From NCBI RefSeq assembly GCF_004366035.1, contig NZ_SOEE01000006.1, forward strand, positions 186,001 through 250,000: a stretch of 64,000 nucleotides of DNA, given 5' to 3'. Position numbers and translations under genes: made by a program. The stretch comes from Cytobacillus oceanisediminis (GTDB taxonomy: Bacteria > Bacillota > Bacilli > Bacillales > Cytobacillaceae). The notes beneath the pieces are model-generated. The model was not told the DNA's origin. It did not search any database and was given only the letters and a program-made list of their open reading frames with translations. Every line of letters starts with the position of its first letter. Positions within the stretch are counted from its first letter, which is position 1. Shown here piece by piece: positions 49,333-56,814 of this stretch.

Positions 49333-50271
49333 ATGGAAAAAGAATATAGCGAAGATAACTGGAACTGGTTCCGCTACGATCATTTGGAGGAAATAGATTA
49401 CCAGAAGGCTGGCGACTATAAAGATGTCTTAAAGGAATGGGCCAAGAATACGTCCGAGAATAAAACAAATGTAATGAAAATTGATACTTCAGTCCGCGAT
49501 AAGGAATTTATTAGCGGTTCGCTCATTTATCAGCAGAAAACAAAGGAGCAGCATGAAAATAGTTTGTTTCACTATTTTCTGACAAGGGAGTTTCTCATCA
49601 CCGTCAGCTTTGATTCGTCTGTCATTCAGTCTGATAATTCTATACTTTTGAAAAAAATGGATGATACTCATAGTGCGATAGATGGATTTTTCGTTATTTT
49701 GGGCGAGGTTCTAAGTGATAACATCCAGAAGATTGATAAGTTTGAAGTACGGTTAAATGAGCTGTTATGGAAAATAAAAGAGAAAAACAATATTAACCGC
49801 CTGGAGGAAATTTATGAGCTCCGTCACCAGATCCTCGTTTGGAAAAATATCATGATTCCAGTTAAGGAAATCAGGCTTGGAGTCGAAGAAACGTTTGGTG
49901 AAGGTGTTACAGAAGGAACTGAATTTAAAAGAACCTGCAAGCGAATTGAAAGGGGATATACGCTGGTCCGGGAGTATCAGCAGGAAATTGATGATCTGGT
50001 TAATTTCGAAGAAATGGTATCCATGCACCGGGGAAACGAAATCGTGAAGACGCTCACGGTCATTACCACCCTTATGACTCCGATCGCAACCTGGGGAGCG
50101 CTCTGGGGCATGAACTTCAAAATTATGCCCGAACTGGAATGGAAGTACGGTTATTTATTCTCCATTATCATTATTATTGCTTCTACAGCAGCCCTCTATA
50201 TTATGCTTGTTAAAAAAGGCTGGATGGGTGATATCCTAAGGGGAAAAAAGAAGAACTCATTCTTTAAATAA
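49333..50271 (+). CDS. CorA-family magnesium/divalent cation channel
   Basis: A 312-aa protein: a long acidic, helical N-terminal cytoplasmic part (to ~250), then two C-terminal membrane helices. The end of helix 1 carries the selectivity motif GMN in LWGMNFKIMPELEWKYGY, and the stalk helix MHRGNEIVKTLTVITTLMTPI is typical. CorA pentamers take up Mg2+ or Co2+. ATG 49333 is preferred over ATG 49327, because AGGAAGG (49317-49323) is 9 nt upstream of it. Monocistronic, closed by a terminator that also serves the convergent gene. Confidence 0.9.
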   Translation: MEKEYSEDNWNWFRYDHLEEIDYQKAGDYKDVLKEWAKNTSENKTNVMKIDTSVRDKEFISGSLIYQQKTKEQHENSLFHYFLTREFLITVSFDSSVIQSDNSILLKKMDDTHSAIDGFFVILGEVLSDNIQKIDKFEVRLNELLWKIKEKNNINRLEEIYELRHQILVWKNIMIPVKEIRLGVEETFGEGVTEGTEFKRTCKRIERGYTLVREYQQEIDDLVNFEEMVSMHRGNEIVKTLTVITTLMTPIATWGALWGMNFKIMPELEWKYGYLFSIIIIIASTAALYIMLVKKGWMGDILRGKKKNSFFK

Positions 50272-50303
50272 AGGAATGCCGTTAGAATGCGGCATTCCTT
50301 TCG
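50270..50303. terminator. Bidirectional terminator between CorA and epimerase genes
   Basis: Perfect 12-bp stem AAAGGAATGCCG (50270-50281) / CGGCATTCCTTT (50290-50301). It overlaps the stop codons of both convergent genes. Confidence 0.9.
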
Positions 50304-51232
50304 TTCAATATATGATCCAGTGTCACTTTAATCCCAGCCTCGTATGGTGTTTTAGGGAGAGTGCCAATTCTCGCTTCATATTTACTGCCATCCAATATAA
50401 CAGGCGTCTGATTCAAATACATCAATTCTGTATATTCCCTCATCATGGGATCAAAAACACCGATGGCACGAATCATCCATTTATGGACAGGTCTGAAGGT
50501 AACGCCTCTGCTAAGATGCTGAGAAACAATACTGGCTATTTCTTCTCCGGTAATGGTTCCTGCTCCAGGGATATTCCAGGCTTCACCGTATGAGTTTTCA
50601 TTCAAGGCAAGCTCGGCTAATGCTTCTGCTCCATCTTTAATGAAAATGAATTCTCTCGGTATATTGGTTTTGCCGACAAACATACCCTTATTCTTTTCAA
50701 TAATCTGGCTTAGAGTATAGTGTAGGAGTGTGTTTCCTGTATGAGGGCCGTAAAAGTCAGGGAAGTGGGCAATGATGTATGGCACACCTGAGTTTTTTAT
50801 CGCCTCAATTAAGGTTTGGCGAAGCTTGCCTTTTTTTGTGTGCGGATTCTTGGGAGAAATTTCGTTTGCAGGGCTGGATTGAAGACCATAGGAGTATATA
50901 TTATCAGTATATACAAAAGGCTTATGATGTTTGCTGCAAGCCTGCAGGATATTATTTAAGATAATTGAGAGTGTGGGATCCCAGCCCGGATAAGGGATAT
51001 TGATGGCATGAAAAACAGCATCTGCTTCGGACACTGCTTCCTCAACATCATCTGGATTCAAGGCATCACCAGAATGGATAACAGCATTTTGTCCCCAGCT
51101 TTTTTTGAAGTTAAGCAGGTTTTCTTCAGACCTTGCAAAAGCGATAGTTTTAATATTTCTGCGGCATAATGCCTCTGTCAAAGCATAGCCCATTCCGCCT
51201 GTTGCTCCTAATACTGCAGCTGTCTTTATCAT
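50282..51232 (-). CDS. NAD(P)-dependent epimerase/reductase of the extended SDR type
   Basis: A 316-aa protein with the N-terminal nucleotide-binding motif AAVLGATGGMGYALTEAL, then SDADAVFHAINIPYPGWD-like and the YTDNIYSYG segment. The usual YxxxK pair is not plain: Y in NIYSYG is followed by KLRQ further on, so the catalytic pair may be altered, as in atypical SDRs. Transcribed in the same direction as the TetR gene behind it, with a 80-bp gap that contains a TetR-type operator (51254-51272). Thus it is probably the regulator's target. Substrate unknown. Confidence 0.8.
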   Translation of the reverse strand: MIKTAAVLGATGGMGYALTEALCRRNIKTIAFARSEENLLNFKKSWGQNAVIHSGDALNPDDVEEAVSEADAVFHAINIPYPGWDPTLSIILNNILQACSKHHKPFVYTDNIYSYGLQSSPANEISPKNPHTKKGKLRQTLIEAIKNSGVPYIIAHFPDFYGPHTGNTLLHYTLSQIIEKNKGMFVGKTNIPREFIFIKDGAEALAELALNENSYGEAWNIPGAGTITGEEIASIVSQHLSRGVTFRPVHKWMIRAIGVFDPMMREYTELMYLNQTPVILDGSKYEARIGTLPKTPYEAGIKVTLDHILNERNAAF

Positions 51233-51253
51233 TTTTTATCATCCTTTTCATTT

Positions 51254-51272
51254 AATTGACCACTGTTCAATT
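51254..51272 (-). promoter_or_regulatory. TetR-type operator upstream of the epimerase gene
   Basis: AATTGA (51254-51259), 7 bp, TCAATT (51267-51272) form a perfect 6-bp inverted repeat. On the minus strand its core is TTGAACAGTGGTCAA, which differs at two central bases from the core of the site at 51902-51916. Confidence 0.7.
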
Positions 51273-51312
51273 GAGAAGAAAAATGAAAGAAATGCGATGC
51301 GATAACATTTCT

Positions 51313-51885
51313 TTAACAAGTTGCTTTTATTAAAAATTGGGCATGTGAAGAGGCGAGTTCCTTCACTTCTTCAAATGTTGTTTCCGTCCTGCAATAATGT
51401 GTGACAAAGCCATGCAAACTTAGAAAAACAGACCAAATATCCTTTATGGAGAGAGATTTTGGAGCGAGTGAATTAACCGCTTGCGCAAAATGCAGGTAGC
51501 TTTTATTTGGTCCTTCATTTAGATAGCCTTTCACATCATCATCATGAATTAAAAACATCAGCTCATAATGCTTTTGATGGGTCAGGCCAAATTGTATATA
51601 ACGGTAAAAAATGCTGAAAAGCTTGTGTTCGTTGTTTTCTGCAGATTCCCTCAGGACACTGTCGAGAACTTGATCGAGTTTTTGAAAATCGGCTTCAATA
51701 ATTTCATAAAATAAATGAGCCTTATTTTTGAAATGATAATAGATAGCACCATGGCTGCACTGAAGGGTGTCCGCAATTTTTCTCATGGATGCTGCGGCAT
51801 ATCCTTCCTGAACAAACAGGTTACGTGCTACAGAAATAATTGCTTCTTTTGTTAGTTCGTCATGGGCTGATTTTCTTGGACTCAT
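51313..51885 (-). CDS. TetR/AcrR family transcriptional repressor
   Basis: A 190-aa regulator. The N-terminal HTH is clear: KEAIISVARNLFVQEGYAAASMRKIADTLQCSHGAIYYHFKNKAHLF, the standard TetR domain ending in YYHFxNK. The C-terminal ligand domain is unspecific. Two matching inverted repeats, one 15 bp before its own start (51900-51918) and one before the epimerase gene, point to autorepression and control of its downstream partner. AAGGTGATT precedes ATG. The inducer is unknown. Confidence 0.9.
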   Translation of the reverse strand: MSPRKSAHDELTKEAIISVARNLFVQEGYAAASMRKIADTLQCSHGAIYYHFKNKAHLFYEIIEADFQKLDQVLDSVLRESAENNEHKLFSIFYRYIQFGLTHQKHYELMFLIHDDDVKGYLNEGPNKSYLHFAQAVNSLAPKSLSIKDIWSVFLSLHGFVTHYCRTETTFEEVKELASSHAQFLIKATC

Positions 51886-51899
51886 GGAATCACCTTTCT

Positions 51900-51918
51900 T
51901 ATTGAACGCTGGTCAATA
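51900..51918 (-). promoter_or_regulatory. TetR-type operator upstream of the tetR gene
   Basis: TATTGA (51900-51905), 7 bp (ACGCTGG), TCAATA (51913-51918): perfect 6-bp inverted repeat with the same arm length and spacing as the site at 51254-51272. It lies 15 bp before the start codon. Confidence 0.7.
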
Positions 51919-52029
51919 AGATTATATGATGAAGAGGATATTTTTGGCAATGTTTTTTTACTATCTATCCAAATTATTTTTATTAGCCAACAGCTTTTGA
52001 TATGCTTTACTAAAACAGGAGGGAACAAC

Positions 52030-52542
52030 ATGAATGAAACCAAAACATGCAGAGAATCTTTTACGGTAAAAACAAGCATCGTGCTTCCGCCAGACACGAA
52101 TACATACGGAACACTATTCGGCGGCAAGCTAATGGCTTATATTGATGATGTGGCAGCCATCGCGGCGATGAGGCACGGGAGAAGAAATGTCGTAACCGCT
52201 TCTACAGATTCTGTTGACTTTCTTCATCCGGTTTATGAAGGCAACTCAGTCTGCCTGGAGGCCTTTGTGACCTATACAGGCCGGACATCGATGGAGATCT
52301 TCGTAAAAGTAATTGCAGAAGACCTGCTGACCGGGGACCGAAATGTGTGTGCTATGTCCTTTTTGACAATGGTTGCGGTTGACGAGAATGGAAAGCCGAC
52401 CCCGGTGCCGACGGTTGTTCCTGAGACAGATGAAGAAAAGAGCTTATATGAATCAGCAAAAGAACGTGCGGAAATTCGCAAAAAACGGAGAAAGGACAGT
52501 GAAGCCAGGGCAAAGAAATACGGTACAGGTCTGCCCTGGTAA
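52030..52542 (+). CDS. ykhA: Hotdog-fold acyl-CoA thioesterase (YkhA-like)
   Basis: A 170-aa protein of the BACH/YkhA group: TFVKTSIVLPPDTNTYGTLFGGKLMAYIDDVAAIAAMRHGRRNVVTASTDSVDFLHPV-like start with the NxxGxxFGGxLMxxID motif (catalytic Asn and Asp), and AMSFLTMVAVDENGKP. It hydrolyses fatty acyl-CoA in the cytoplasm. The C-terminal 40 residues are highly charged (RKKRRKDSEARAKK). AGGAGGG 7 nt before ATG 52030 decides the start. The broken gene at 52557 follows after 14 bp, so both were probably one operon. Divergent from tetR. Confidence 0.88.
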   Translation: MNETKTCRESFTVKTSIVLPPDTNTYGTLFGGKLMAYIDDVAAIAAMRHGRRNVVTASTDSVDFLHPVYEGNSVCLEAFVTYTGRTSMEIFVKVIAEDLLTGDRNVCAMSFLTMVAVDENGKPTPVPTVVPETDEEKSLYESAKERAEIRKKRRKDSEARAKKYGTGLPW

Positions 52543-52556
52543 ATAGGGGGAGAAGA

Positions 52557-53154
52557 ATGGGTTCCAGAGTGATGCATAGCATAATCAACAATGAAATTGC
52601 ATCCAGAATGAAAATAGAGGACTTTTTTACTGGGGGGAATAGCGCCTGACGCTGTTTCTCCCAAAGATCTTTCCCATTTTTATAAAGGGGATACGGATGC
52701 TTACACGCGAAGAATAGATTATAAGAGCTTCCTTGATAAATACAGGAGCATCAGCCATTCACCTTACATCCTCGGTTATTACACTCACTTAATTGCAGAC
52801 CATGTCTGGCTGACAGGCTTCTATCTTCCCTGGCTGAAAAACAGAATGGAAAAAGATGACGAGGTCTTTACCCGTTATCATAATGATTTTAGCCTGTGTA
52901 ATGCAAAGCTGTCTGAACATTACGGCCCTGTGAAATTTGAGAGGAATGACAGGAACCTGCCAGACTTAGATGAAATTTCTTCCGAACAAGTCAACTTATT
53001 TCTTCCATTTGTTTTAAACGATTTTGAATACGATAAAAAGGATGCTGAGAAGCCCCTTGAAGTGTTTACATTTCAGCAGATTGTCGGATATGTTGAAACC
53101 TCTGTAGAACTGGGGATTGCAGAGTTAAAGAAACTCTCACATTTAAAAAATTAA
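52557..53154 (+). pseudogene. Zinc-dependent phospholipase C-like hydrolase gene with a +1 frameshift in a G6 tract
   Basis: The first frame starts ATG 52557 after AGGGGGAGAAG and reads MGSRVMHSIINNEIASRMKI.. up to FFTGGN, then hits a stop at 52647. Reading one base out from the run of six G's (52632-52637) the sequence goes on sensibly: GGIAPDAVSPKDLSHFYKGD, then SPYILGYYTHLIADHVWLTGFYLPW and on to a stop at 53154. With five G's the gene would be intact at about 198 aa. His residues in MHSII, SHF, YYTHLIADH are the expected metal ligands of this family. Either a real null or phase-variable allele or a base-call error. Confidence 0.8.
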
Positions 53155-53292
53155 CTCCTCATATCTTCCTAGCTTGTATTACATAATCTAGTAAAATAGT
53201 TTTAACTTTCAGAATATTAACTCTTATTTCTTGATAATCCTTTTCCTTCCTCTTAAGTTAGACGTGTAGAACATAACTGAAGGAGGATGAAT

Positions 53293-55071
53293 ATGAGAAG
53301 AGTTTTGAAAGCTAGTGTCCTAATGCTTTTAAGTATTTTACTAGTTGCCGGAACCATGCCTTTAACAGGGCAGGCAAAAAAGCCGAAGCCTGATGATGGC
53401 TATGGCGGGTATAGCCAGGTTGATGTAGGCAAGGACGGAATGGTGGCTTCAGCCCATCCGCTGGCATCAAAAATTGGGGCAGATGTCTTGAAAAAGGGCG
53501 GTAATGCTATCGATGCGGCTGTCGCAGTCCAATTCGCCCTTAATGTTGTGGAACCAATGATGTCCGGCATTGGCGGGGGTGGTTTCATGATGGTCTATGA
53601 TGGCAAAACGAAAGAAACCACCATTATTAACAGTCGTGAGCGCGCTCCAGCAGGTGCCGCACCAGATATGTTCCTGGATGAAAACGGAAAGCCGATTCCA
53701 TTTGCGGAGCGTTCAACTGGCGGTACGGCAGTCGGTGTGCCAGGCACATTAAAAGGATTGGAAACGGCTCTTGAAAAATGGGGAACACGCCCTATGCAGC
53801 AGCTGATCAGCCCTGCAATTAAGCTTGCAGACAAAGGATTTCCGATAGAATCTGTATTAGCCGATGCGATTGCCGATAATCAGGACAAGCTTGGCAGAAC
53901 GGCTGCCGGAAAAGTGTTTTTGCCTAATGGTGAACCTCTTGAAGAAGGGGACCTTCTAGTACAGAAGGATCTTGCAAAAACCCTGAAGATGATACGTGCT
54001 GGCGGGACGGACGCTTTTTATAATGGGAAAATGGCAGAAGCTCTTGCTGGTGTGGTGCAGGATTTTGGCGGATCGATGACACCTGAAGACCTTGCGGGAT
54101 ATGATGTGACTATTGACGAGCCTATTTGGGGAGATTACCAGGGATATGAAATTGCGAGCATGCCGCCTCCAAGCTCTGGAGGAGTCTTTTTGCTGCAGAT
54201 GCTGAAGATTTTGGATGATTTTAATCTATCACAATATGATTTAAAATCCTGGGAGAAATATCACCTGCTTGCTGAGACCATGCATCTTGCCTATGCAGAC
54301 CGCGCCGTATATGCAGGGGATCCTGAGTTTGTAAATGTCCCGGTCAATGGGCTCCTTCACCCTGATTATATTAAGGAGCGCCAGGAACTGATCAGCCTGA
54401 ATGAAGTGAATCCAAGCCCGGAAGCGGGAGATCCTTGGAAATATGAGAACAGTGAAGCCAATTATGAAGCAGCTGAACAGCCGAACGACCGCCAATACGG
54501 TGAGACTACCCATTTTTCCGTAACGGACAGATGGGGAAATGTTGTCTCTTATACCACAACGATTGAACAGGTATTCGGAACAGGAATCATGGTTCCAGGC
54601 TATGGGCTGATGCTGAATAATGAGCTGACAGATTTTGATGCAGTACCAGGCGGGGCAAATGAAGTCCAGCCTAACAAGCGGCCTTTAAGCTCGATGACAC
54701 CGACGATTGTCTTTGAAGATGGAGAACCTGTTCTGACAGTGGGTTCACCAGGAGGCCCAACGATTATTACATCAGTGCTGCAGACGATCCTTTATGCCAT
54801 TGAATATGATATGGAGCTAAAAGCAGCGGTAGAAGAACCTCGAATCTATACAAATAGCCTGAATTCCTACCGCTATGAAGAGGGCATTCCTTCAGAAGTT
54901 ATTAATAGGCTTAAAGGGATGGGGCATAGATTCGGTCCGAGTCCGACCACGATTGGAAACGTCCAAAGTATTTTGATCGACCGTGACAAAGGAATTTTCA
55001 AAGGTGTGGCAGATTCAAGCCGTAATGGTGCTGCCATTGGTGTTGACTTAAAAGGAAAAAGGGAAAAGTAA
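53293..55071 (+). CDS. ggt: Gamma-glutamyltransferase (secreted)
   Basis: A 592-aa preproenzyme: signal peptide (residues 1-30, ending near TGQAKK), large subunit, then autocleavage before T405 in YGETTHFSVTDRWGN, which becomes the N-terminal nucleophile of the small subunit. SRERAPAGA (substrate Arg) and the PLSSMTPTIVF and GSPGGPTIITS oxyanion/loop motifs are conserved. It transfers or hydrolyses gamma-glutamyl groups of glutathione or poly-gamma-glutamate outside the cell. A lysine/asparagine lid loop region is present in normal length. ATG 53293 has GGAGG 6 nt upstream; ATG 53287 touches that site. Monocistronic. Confidence 0.95.
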   Translation: MRRVLKASVLMLLSILLVAGTMPLTGQAKKPKPDDGYGGYSQVDVGKDGMVASAHPLASKIGADVLKKGGNAIDAAVAVQFALNVVEPMMSGIGGGGFMMVYDGKTKETTIINSRERAPAGAAPDMFLDENGKPIPFAERSTGGTAVGVPGTLKGLETALEKWGTRPMQQLISPAIKLADKGFPIESVLADAIADNQDKLGRTAAGKVFLPNGEPLEEGDLLVQKDLAKTLKMIRAGGTDAFYNGKMAEALAGVVQDFGGSMTPEDLAGYDVTIDEPIWGDYQGYEIASMPPPSSGGVFLLQMLKILDDFNLSQYDLKSWEKYHLLAETMHLAYADRAVYAGDPEFVNVPVNGLLHPDYIKERQELISLNEVNPSPEAGDPWKYENSEANYEAAEQPNDRQYGETTHFSVTDRWGNVVSYTTTIEQVFGTGIMVPGYGLMLNNELTDFDAVPGGANEVQPNKRPLSSMTPTIVFEDGEPVLTVGSPGGPTIITSVLQTILYAIEYDMELKAAVEEPRIYTNSLNSYRYEEGIPSEVINRLKGMGHRFGPSPTTIGNVQSILIDRDKGIFKGVADSSRNGAAIGVDLKGKREK

Positions 55072-55084
55072 ATAGGATATGCGA

Positions 55085-55117
55085 GAATAGCACCTTGTCA
55101 GTAAGGTGCTATTCTTC
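55085..55117 (+). terminator. Intrinsic terminator after ggt
   Basis: Perfect 12-bp stem GAATAGCACCTT (55085-55096) / AAGGTGCTATTC (55103-55114); the T tract is weak (TTCTTCT). Confidence 0.75.
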
Positions 55118-55217
55118 TGACAGGAAATGAATAGTGATTCATTTATCAGCAGGAATGTATGTTTGTTTGTTGAAATATAATTTATGGAGGCATTCATTAA
55201 AGAAGGAGGAACCTACC

Positions 55218-55544
55218 ATGGCAGTTAAAGATGAATTAAACCAGCTGGCAGATAAAATGAACGCTGATCCGGTACATATCAAGGATGAGAAAAATCGGGT
55301 ATTTCAGGTGGACCTTGAAGAAAGCGGCCCTATTCAGATTTTATTAAAGGAGGGAAAAGTCATAGTGGAAGATGGTGCTCCACATGAGCCTGAAGTAACA
55401 TTAGGACTGTCAGAGAAAAACTTTTCTAAGTTATTAAAAGATGATCTCAACACGACCATGGCATTTATGACAGGCAGCCTGAAAGTAGACGGCAAAATGG
55501 GGCTTGCCCTGAAGCTGCAGGAAATTGTAAAGAAATATCAATGA
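55218..55544 (+). CDS. SCP2 sterol/lipid-binding-domain protein
   Basis: A 108-aa single SCP2 domain: AVKDELNQLADKMNADPVHIKDEKNRVFQVDL, GKVIVEDGAPHEPEVTLGLSEKNFSKLLKDDLNTTMAFMTGSLKVDGKMGLALKLQ. The FMTGSLKVDGKMGLALKL end is the family hallmark. It should bind an apolar lipid or fatty acid in the cytoplasm; no enzymatic residues. Many Bacillus carry such a stand-alone protein of unknown role. ATG 55218 follows AAGGAGGA by 8 nt; an earlier in-frame start would add an unrelated stretch. Confidence 0.85.
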   Translation: MAVKDELNQLADKMNADPVHIKDEKNRVFQVDLEESGPIQILLKEGKVIVEDGAPHEPEVTLGLSEKNFSKLLKDDLNTTMAFMTGSLKVDGKMGLALKLQEIVKKYQ

Positions 55545-55546
55545 TA

Positions 55547-55584
55547 ATAAGGCAGCCCCTAAAACAGGAAGCTGCCTTATTTTA
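55547..55584. terminator. Bidirectional terminator between SCP2 and GNAT genes
   Basis: 10-bp stem ATAAGGCAGC (55547-55556) / GCTGCCTTAT (55571-55580), with CC/GG inside the loop. Confidence 0.85.
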
Positions 55585-56082
55585 TGATAAAAACAGTGCC
55601 ATCAGGTCTTCATCATAGTACTTTCCATCAATCTTCAGCGCGTGCCTCTCCTTTCCGTAAACCTCGAAGCCGAAAGAAGCATAAAGCTTTTTAGCAGGGA
55701 TATTTTCAGACATTACAGCCAGGTGGATTTGTTCAACCCCGTCCCATGAGCGGGCTTTTTCCAACGCTTTGCCGACCAGGCCCTTGCCAACGCCGTTCTG
55801 ACGACCGGACTCTGTAACGTACATCGCATAAATATTGGTTCGATGATTCACTTTCAATCCGGTCTCCCGTACTAAACTGACTACACCTATAAGTTTTCCA
55901 TTTTCAAATGCGCCGAAGTGAAAGGAGTTATCTGCCTTAAATCTTTCTCCATATACTTCAGGAGGCCTGCCGGCTTCCTCTTCATAACTTGAACCAAATG
56001 CTTCCGGATTCATTTTTAATCCTTCTAATCTTATCTCTTTGTAGATTTCAGCATCATCTGGACGCAGAAGCCTAATTTCCAT
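55582..56082 (-). CDS. GNAT family N-acetyltransferase
   Basis: A 166-aa GNAT: MEIRLLRPDDAEIYKEIRLEGLKMNPEAFGSSYEEE start, the acetyl-CoA binding loop YVTESGRQNGVGKGLVGKALEKA (Q/RxxGxG/A) and HLAVMSENIPAKKLYASFGFEVYG at the end. It transfers an acetyl group to an amine of unknown identity. ATG 56082 has AGGAG 9 nt upstream; the longer in-frame option starts in the ribosome-site region. Monocistronic, divergent from the small gene at 56217. Confidence 0.9.
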   Translation of the reverse strand: MEIRLLRPDDAEIYKEIRLEGLKMNPEAFGSSYEEEAGRPPEVYGERFKADNSFHFGAFENGKLIGVVSLVRETGLKVNHRTNIYAMYVTESGRQNGVGKGLVGKALEKARSWDGVEQIHLAVMSENIPAKKLYASFGFEVYGKERHALKIDGKYYDEDLMALFLS

Positions 56083-56216
56083 CCTGGACACTCCTTTATT
56101 TTTTCCTAACACTTAGATTCTAGTTAACAGGACAAACTCCTTTAACATTTTTCTAAGAAAAGTTTTTTTCTGATTGTATTAGGGAACAGGATAAAAAAAG
56201 TACAGGAGGGATTTGA

Positions 56217-56360
56217 ATGTCTCAGGAAAACAGCAAGGACTTAAAAGATATTGTAAAAGGGCAGAATTCCGGGCAGAAACAAGAACAGTCATTAAAGGAT
56301 CAGGAGCGTAAGCCGGATCAGCAAAACCGTTTGAAGGACCAGGAGAATATGAGGAAATAA
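56217..56360 (+). CDS. Small hydrophilic protein (47 aa), unrecognised
   Basis: A 47-codon frame of highly charged, Gln-rich sequence: MSQENSKDLKDIVKGQNSG, then KDQERKPDQQNRLKDQEN. A short KDQE pattern repeats twice. No membrane helix and no Cys or Trp; it would be disordered and heat-soluble, like stress or spore proteins. AGGAGGG lies 6 nt before ATG and a terminator follows the stop. Upstream, GTTTTT..GGGAAC (around 56165-56190) faintly resembles a sigma-B promoter. Family unknown. Confidence 0.7.
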   Translation: MSQENSKDLKDIVKGQNSGQKQEQSLKDQERKPDQQNRLKDQENMRK

Positions 56361-56365
56361 TTTTA

Positions 56366-56398
56366 AGAGGGAGCTATGAAGAATAGCTCTCTTTTTAA
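56366..56398 (+). terminator. Intrinsic terminator after the 47-aa gene
   Basis: 11-bp stem with G-T pairs (AGAGGGAGCTA with TAGCTCTCTTT), 7-nt loop, T tract. Confidence 0.75.
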
Positions 56399-56477
56399 AA
56401 AGGAAAAAAGATTTCCGCCCCGAATGTAAGCAATGGTTTACTCATATTGAATATACATATAAAAAGGGGGATGCAGA

Positions 56478-56651
56478 ATGGGAGTGCTGTTTGGGTTAAT
56501 TATCGCGACTCTGGCTTTCGCTTATTGGATCGACCGAAGAAGGAAAAAGATAAATAATACGATGCAAAAAGGAATTAGCCCAAGTGATAAACCGGGGGAA
56601 AGCACGAATTATACGATGGGTGATAATCATTATACTGGAGGCGGGCAATAA
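56478..56651 (+). CDS. Small single-helix membrane protein (57 aa), unrecognised
   Basis: A 57-codon frame: one N-terminal helix (MGVLFGLIIATLAFAYWID), a very basic turn (RRRKKINN), then a polar tail ending NHYTGGGQ. AAAGGGGGATG is 5-10 nt before ATG. The tail's Gly/Asn/Tyr bias resembles some spore or envelope small proteins. No family recognised; the start and stop context make it a convincing gene. Confidence 0.65.
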   Translation: MGVLFGLIIATLAFAYWIDRRRKKINNTMQKGISPSDKPGESTNYTMGDNHYTGGGQ

Positions 56652-56740
56652 CCGTGGAGTTTTGCGTTATCGGCAAGGCTCTTCTTTTTTTCCGTATCAT
56701 GCTTTCTTCTCCTGAAAATGGGAAAAGCTAAGATTGCCTG

Positions 56741-56767
56741 GTTTCTATAGGGCTTCAAAAAGGGTAT
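56741..56767 (+). promoter_or_regulatory. Candidate sigma-B promoter for the cardiolipin synthase gene
   Basis: GTTTCT (56741-56746), 15 bp, GGGTAT (56762-56767). The -10 is perfect and four -35 bases match GTTTAA. It lies 48 bp before the start codon. Confidence 0.45.
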
Positions 56768-56814
56768 AAGGATACATACATATTGTAACCTTTTTAGATT
56801 TGGAGAAGTGGGCT

